From: Fimbriimonadaceae bacterium
Lineage (GTDB): Bacteria; Armatimonadota; Fimbriimonadia; Fimbriimonadales; Fimbriimonadaceae
Reading direction: 5' to 3'
DNA length: 5,872 nt
Assembly (NCBI GenBank): GCA_022402505.1
Contig: JAKRSE010000374.1
Span: 1 to 5,872 of the forward strand
A model generated the notes under the pieces. It saw nothing but the letters and a program-made list of their open reading frames with translations, searched no databases and was not told the DNA's origin. This document shows positions 5,036 through 5,872 of the stretch, one piece after another (position 1 is the stretch's first letter; every line of letters begins with the position of its first letter). The translations under genes and the position numbers were made by a program.

Positions 5036-5872
5036 ATGTTCAAAGGGCTGATGCAGAAGGTCGACCGGCTCCTGGGCCGCGGCGTCATCGACGACGACAT
5101 GTACGAGGAGCTGGAGGAGGCCCTCATCGCCGCCGATGTCCAGGTCCAGATCGTCGACGACATCATGGAATCGCTCCGCCGCACCGTGCGCGAGCGGAAC
5201 ATCAACCACCCCAGCGAGATGAAGGAACGGCTGCAGGACGAAATCGCCTCGCGCCTTTCGATCCGAGGTCAGGCCGGCCTCGCCACCGCCGCTTCAGGGC
5301 CGACCGTCTACCTCTTCATCGGAGTGAACGGCGCCGGCAAGACGACGACCATCGGCAAGCTGGCCCACCGGCTCACCCGGTCCGGCAAGAAGGTCCTGCT
5401 GGCCGCCGGCGACACCTTCCGCGCCGCCGCCATCGACCAGCTGAAGATCTGGGCCGAACGCACGGGCTCGGACTTCGTGGGATCCAAGCCCGGCGGCGAT
5501 TCGGCGGCCCTCATCTTCGATGCCATCCAGGCCGGCATCGCCCGGAACGTCGATTTTGTGCTCGCCGACACCGCCGGGCGTCAGCACACCAAGGCGGGGC
5601 TGATGCAGGAGCTCGCCAAGGTCGCCCGGGTCACCGAGAAGGCCCTGGGCCGCCGCCCGGATGAGGTCCTGCTGGTGCTGGACGGCAACACCGGCCAGAA
5701 CGCGATCCGCCAGGCCGAAGAGTTCGGCGCGGCGGGCGGCGTATCCGGCCTGGTCCTGACCAAGCTGGACGGCACGGCCAAGGGAGGAGCCCTCCTCGGC
5801 CTCCACGATCGCCTCGGCATCCCGGTCAAGCTGATCGGGGTCGGCGAAAAGGCCGAAAACCTCCTCGACTTC
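5036..5872 (+). CDS. ftsY: Signal recognition particle receptor FtsY, GTPase (C-terminus cut by window edge)
   Basis: The 279 visible codons encode the NG domains of FtsY, the membrane-associated receptor that pairs with Ffh to deliver translating ribosomes to the Sec translocon. The N domain (about 1-75) is helical with EELEEALIAADV. The G domain shows the P-loop GVNGAGKTTT (96-105), DTFRAAAIDQL (from 126), the G3 motif DTAGR (178-182), the LDGNTGQNA segment near 205-213, TKLDGTAKGG (242-251) and GVGEKAENLLDF at the right edge. DTFRAAAIDQL-x-x-W and the TGQNA form favour FtsY over Ffh. The acidic N-terminal A domain is absent, as in several FtsY lineages. An in-frame TAA at 5021-5023 with no start codon before 5036 fixes this ATG or a later one; no Shine-Dalgarno precedes it. 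Met6 (5051), behind AAAGGG, is less likely. Confidence 0.95.
   Translation, partial: MFKGLMQKVDRLLGRGVIDDDMYEELEEALIAADVQVQIVDDIMESLRRTVRERNINHPSEMKERLQDEIASRLSIRGQAGLATAASGPTVYLFIGVNGAGKTTTIGKLAHRLTRSGKKVLLAAGDTFRAAAIDQLKIWAERTGSDFVGSKPGGDSAALIFDAIQAGIARNVDFVLADTAGRQHTKAGLMQELAKVARVTEKALGRRPDEVLLVLDGNTGQNAIRQAEEFGAAGGVSGLVLTKLDGTAKGGALLGLHDRLGIPVKLIGVGEKAENLLDF

Noticed and set aside
5294..5806. 170-codon minus-strand frame within ftsY
   Set aside because: It is antisense to highly conserved GTPase motifs and has no family resemblance.

Overview
This is a 5.9 kb, high-GC stretch of bacterial chromosome with ordinary gene density and short gaps. The DUF1559-like or H-X9-DG-type pseudopilin beginning R-A-F-T-L-I-E, the Tat-exported enolase-superfamily enzyme and cysteine-free bL32/bL33 together suggest Armatimonadota (Fimbriimonadia-like), or less likely a Planctomycetes/Verrucomicrobia-type lineage. 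This placement is inference from gene style only; no marker gene in the window fixes it.

Layout, left to right. Positions 1-1987 read on the minus strand in the order tRNA-Leu(UAA), a Tat-exported mandelate racemase-subgroup enolase-superfamily protein, a small CopZ-like copper chaperone, and the N-terminus of a copper-type P1B ATPase that runs off the left edge. Chaperone and ATPase overlap by ATGA. Positions 2171-2602 hold rpmG and rpmF (bL33 and bL32, plus strand), closed by a strong intrinsic terminator. A 101-residue protein of unknown family and a probably secreted LpqC/PHB-depolymerase-like alpha/beta hydrolase follow on the plus strand. On the minus strand a cysteine-containing lipoprotein and a type IV pseudopilin-like protein form an ATGA-overlapping pair that converges on the hydrolase. 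A 159-bp divergent intergenic region then leads to ftsY (plus strand), which runs off the right edge with 279 codons visible.

How the genes work together. CopZ-like protein and ATPase form a standard copper-handling pair: the chaperone delivers Cu(I) to the exporter. rpmG and rpmF are co-expressed ribosomal protein genes. The lipoprotein and pseudopilin are probably co-translated and both are envelope proteins, so they may act together, but their function is unknown. FtsY is the signal-recognition-particle receptor GTPase.

I do not see a clear new defence, mobile or regulatory system. The points most worth a second look are a C9 tract and start-codon ambiguity in the lipoprotein gene, the lipoprotein/pseudopilin pair itself, the ftsY leader with four ~10-bp tandem repeats and no Shine-Dalgarno sequence, the K-x-R variant of the Tat-exported enolase-superfamily enzyme, and the unrecognised 101-residue protein.
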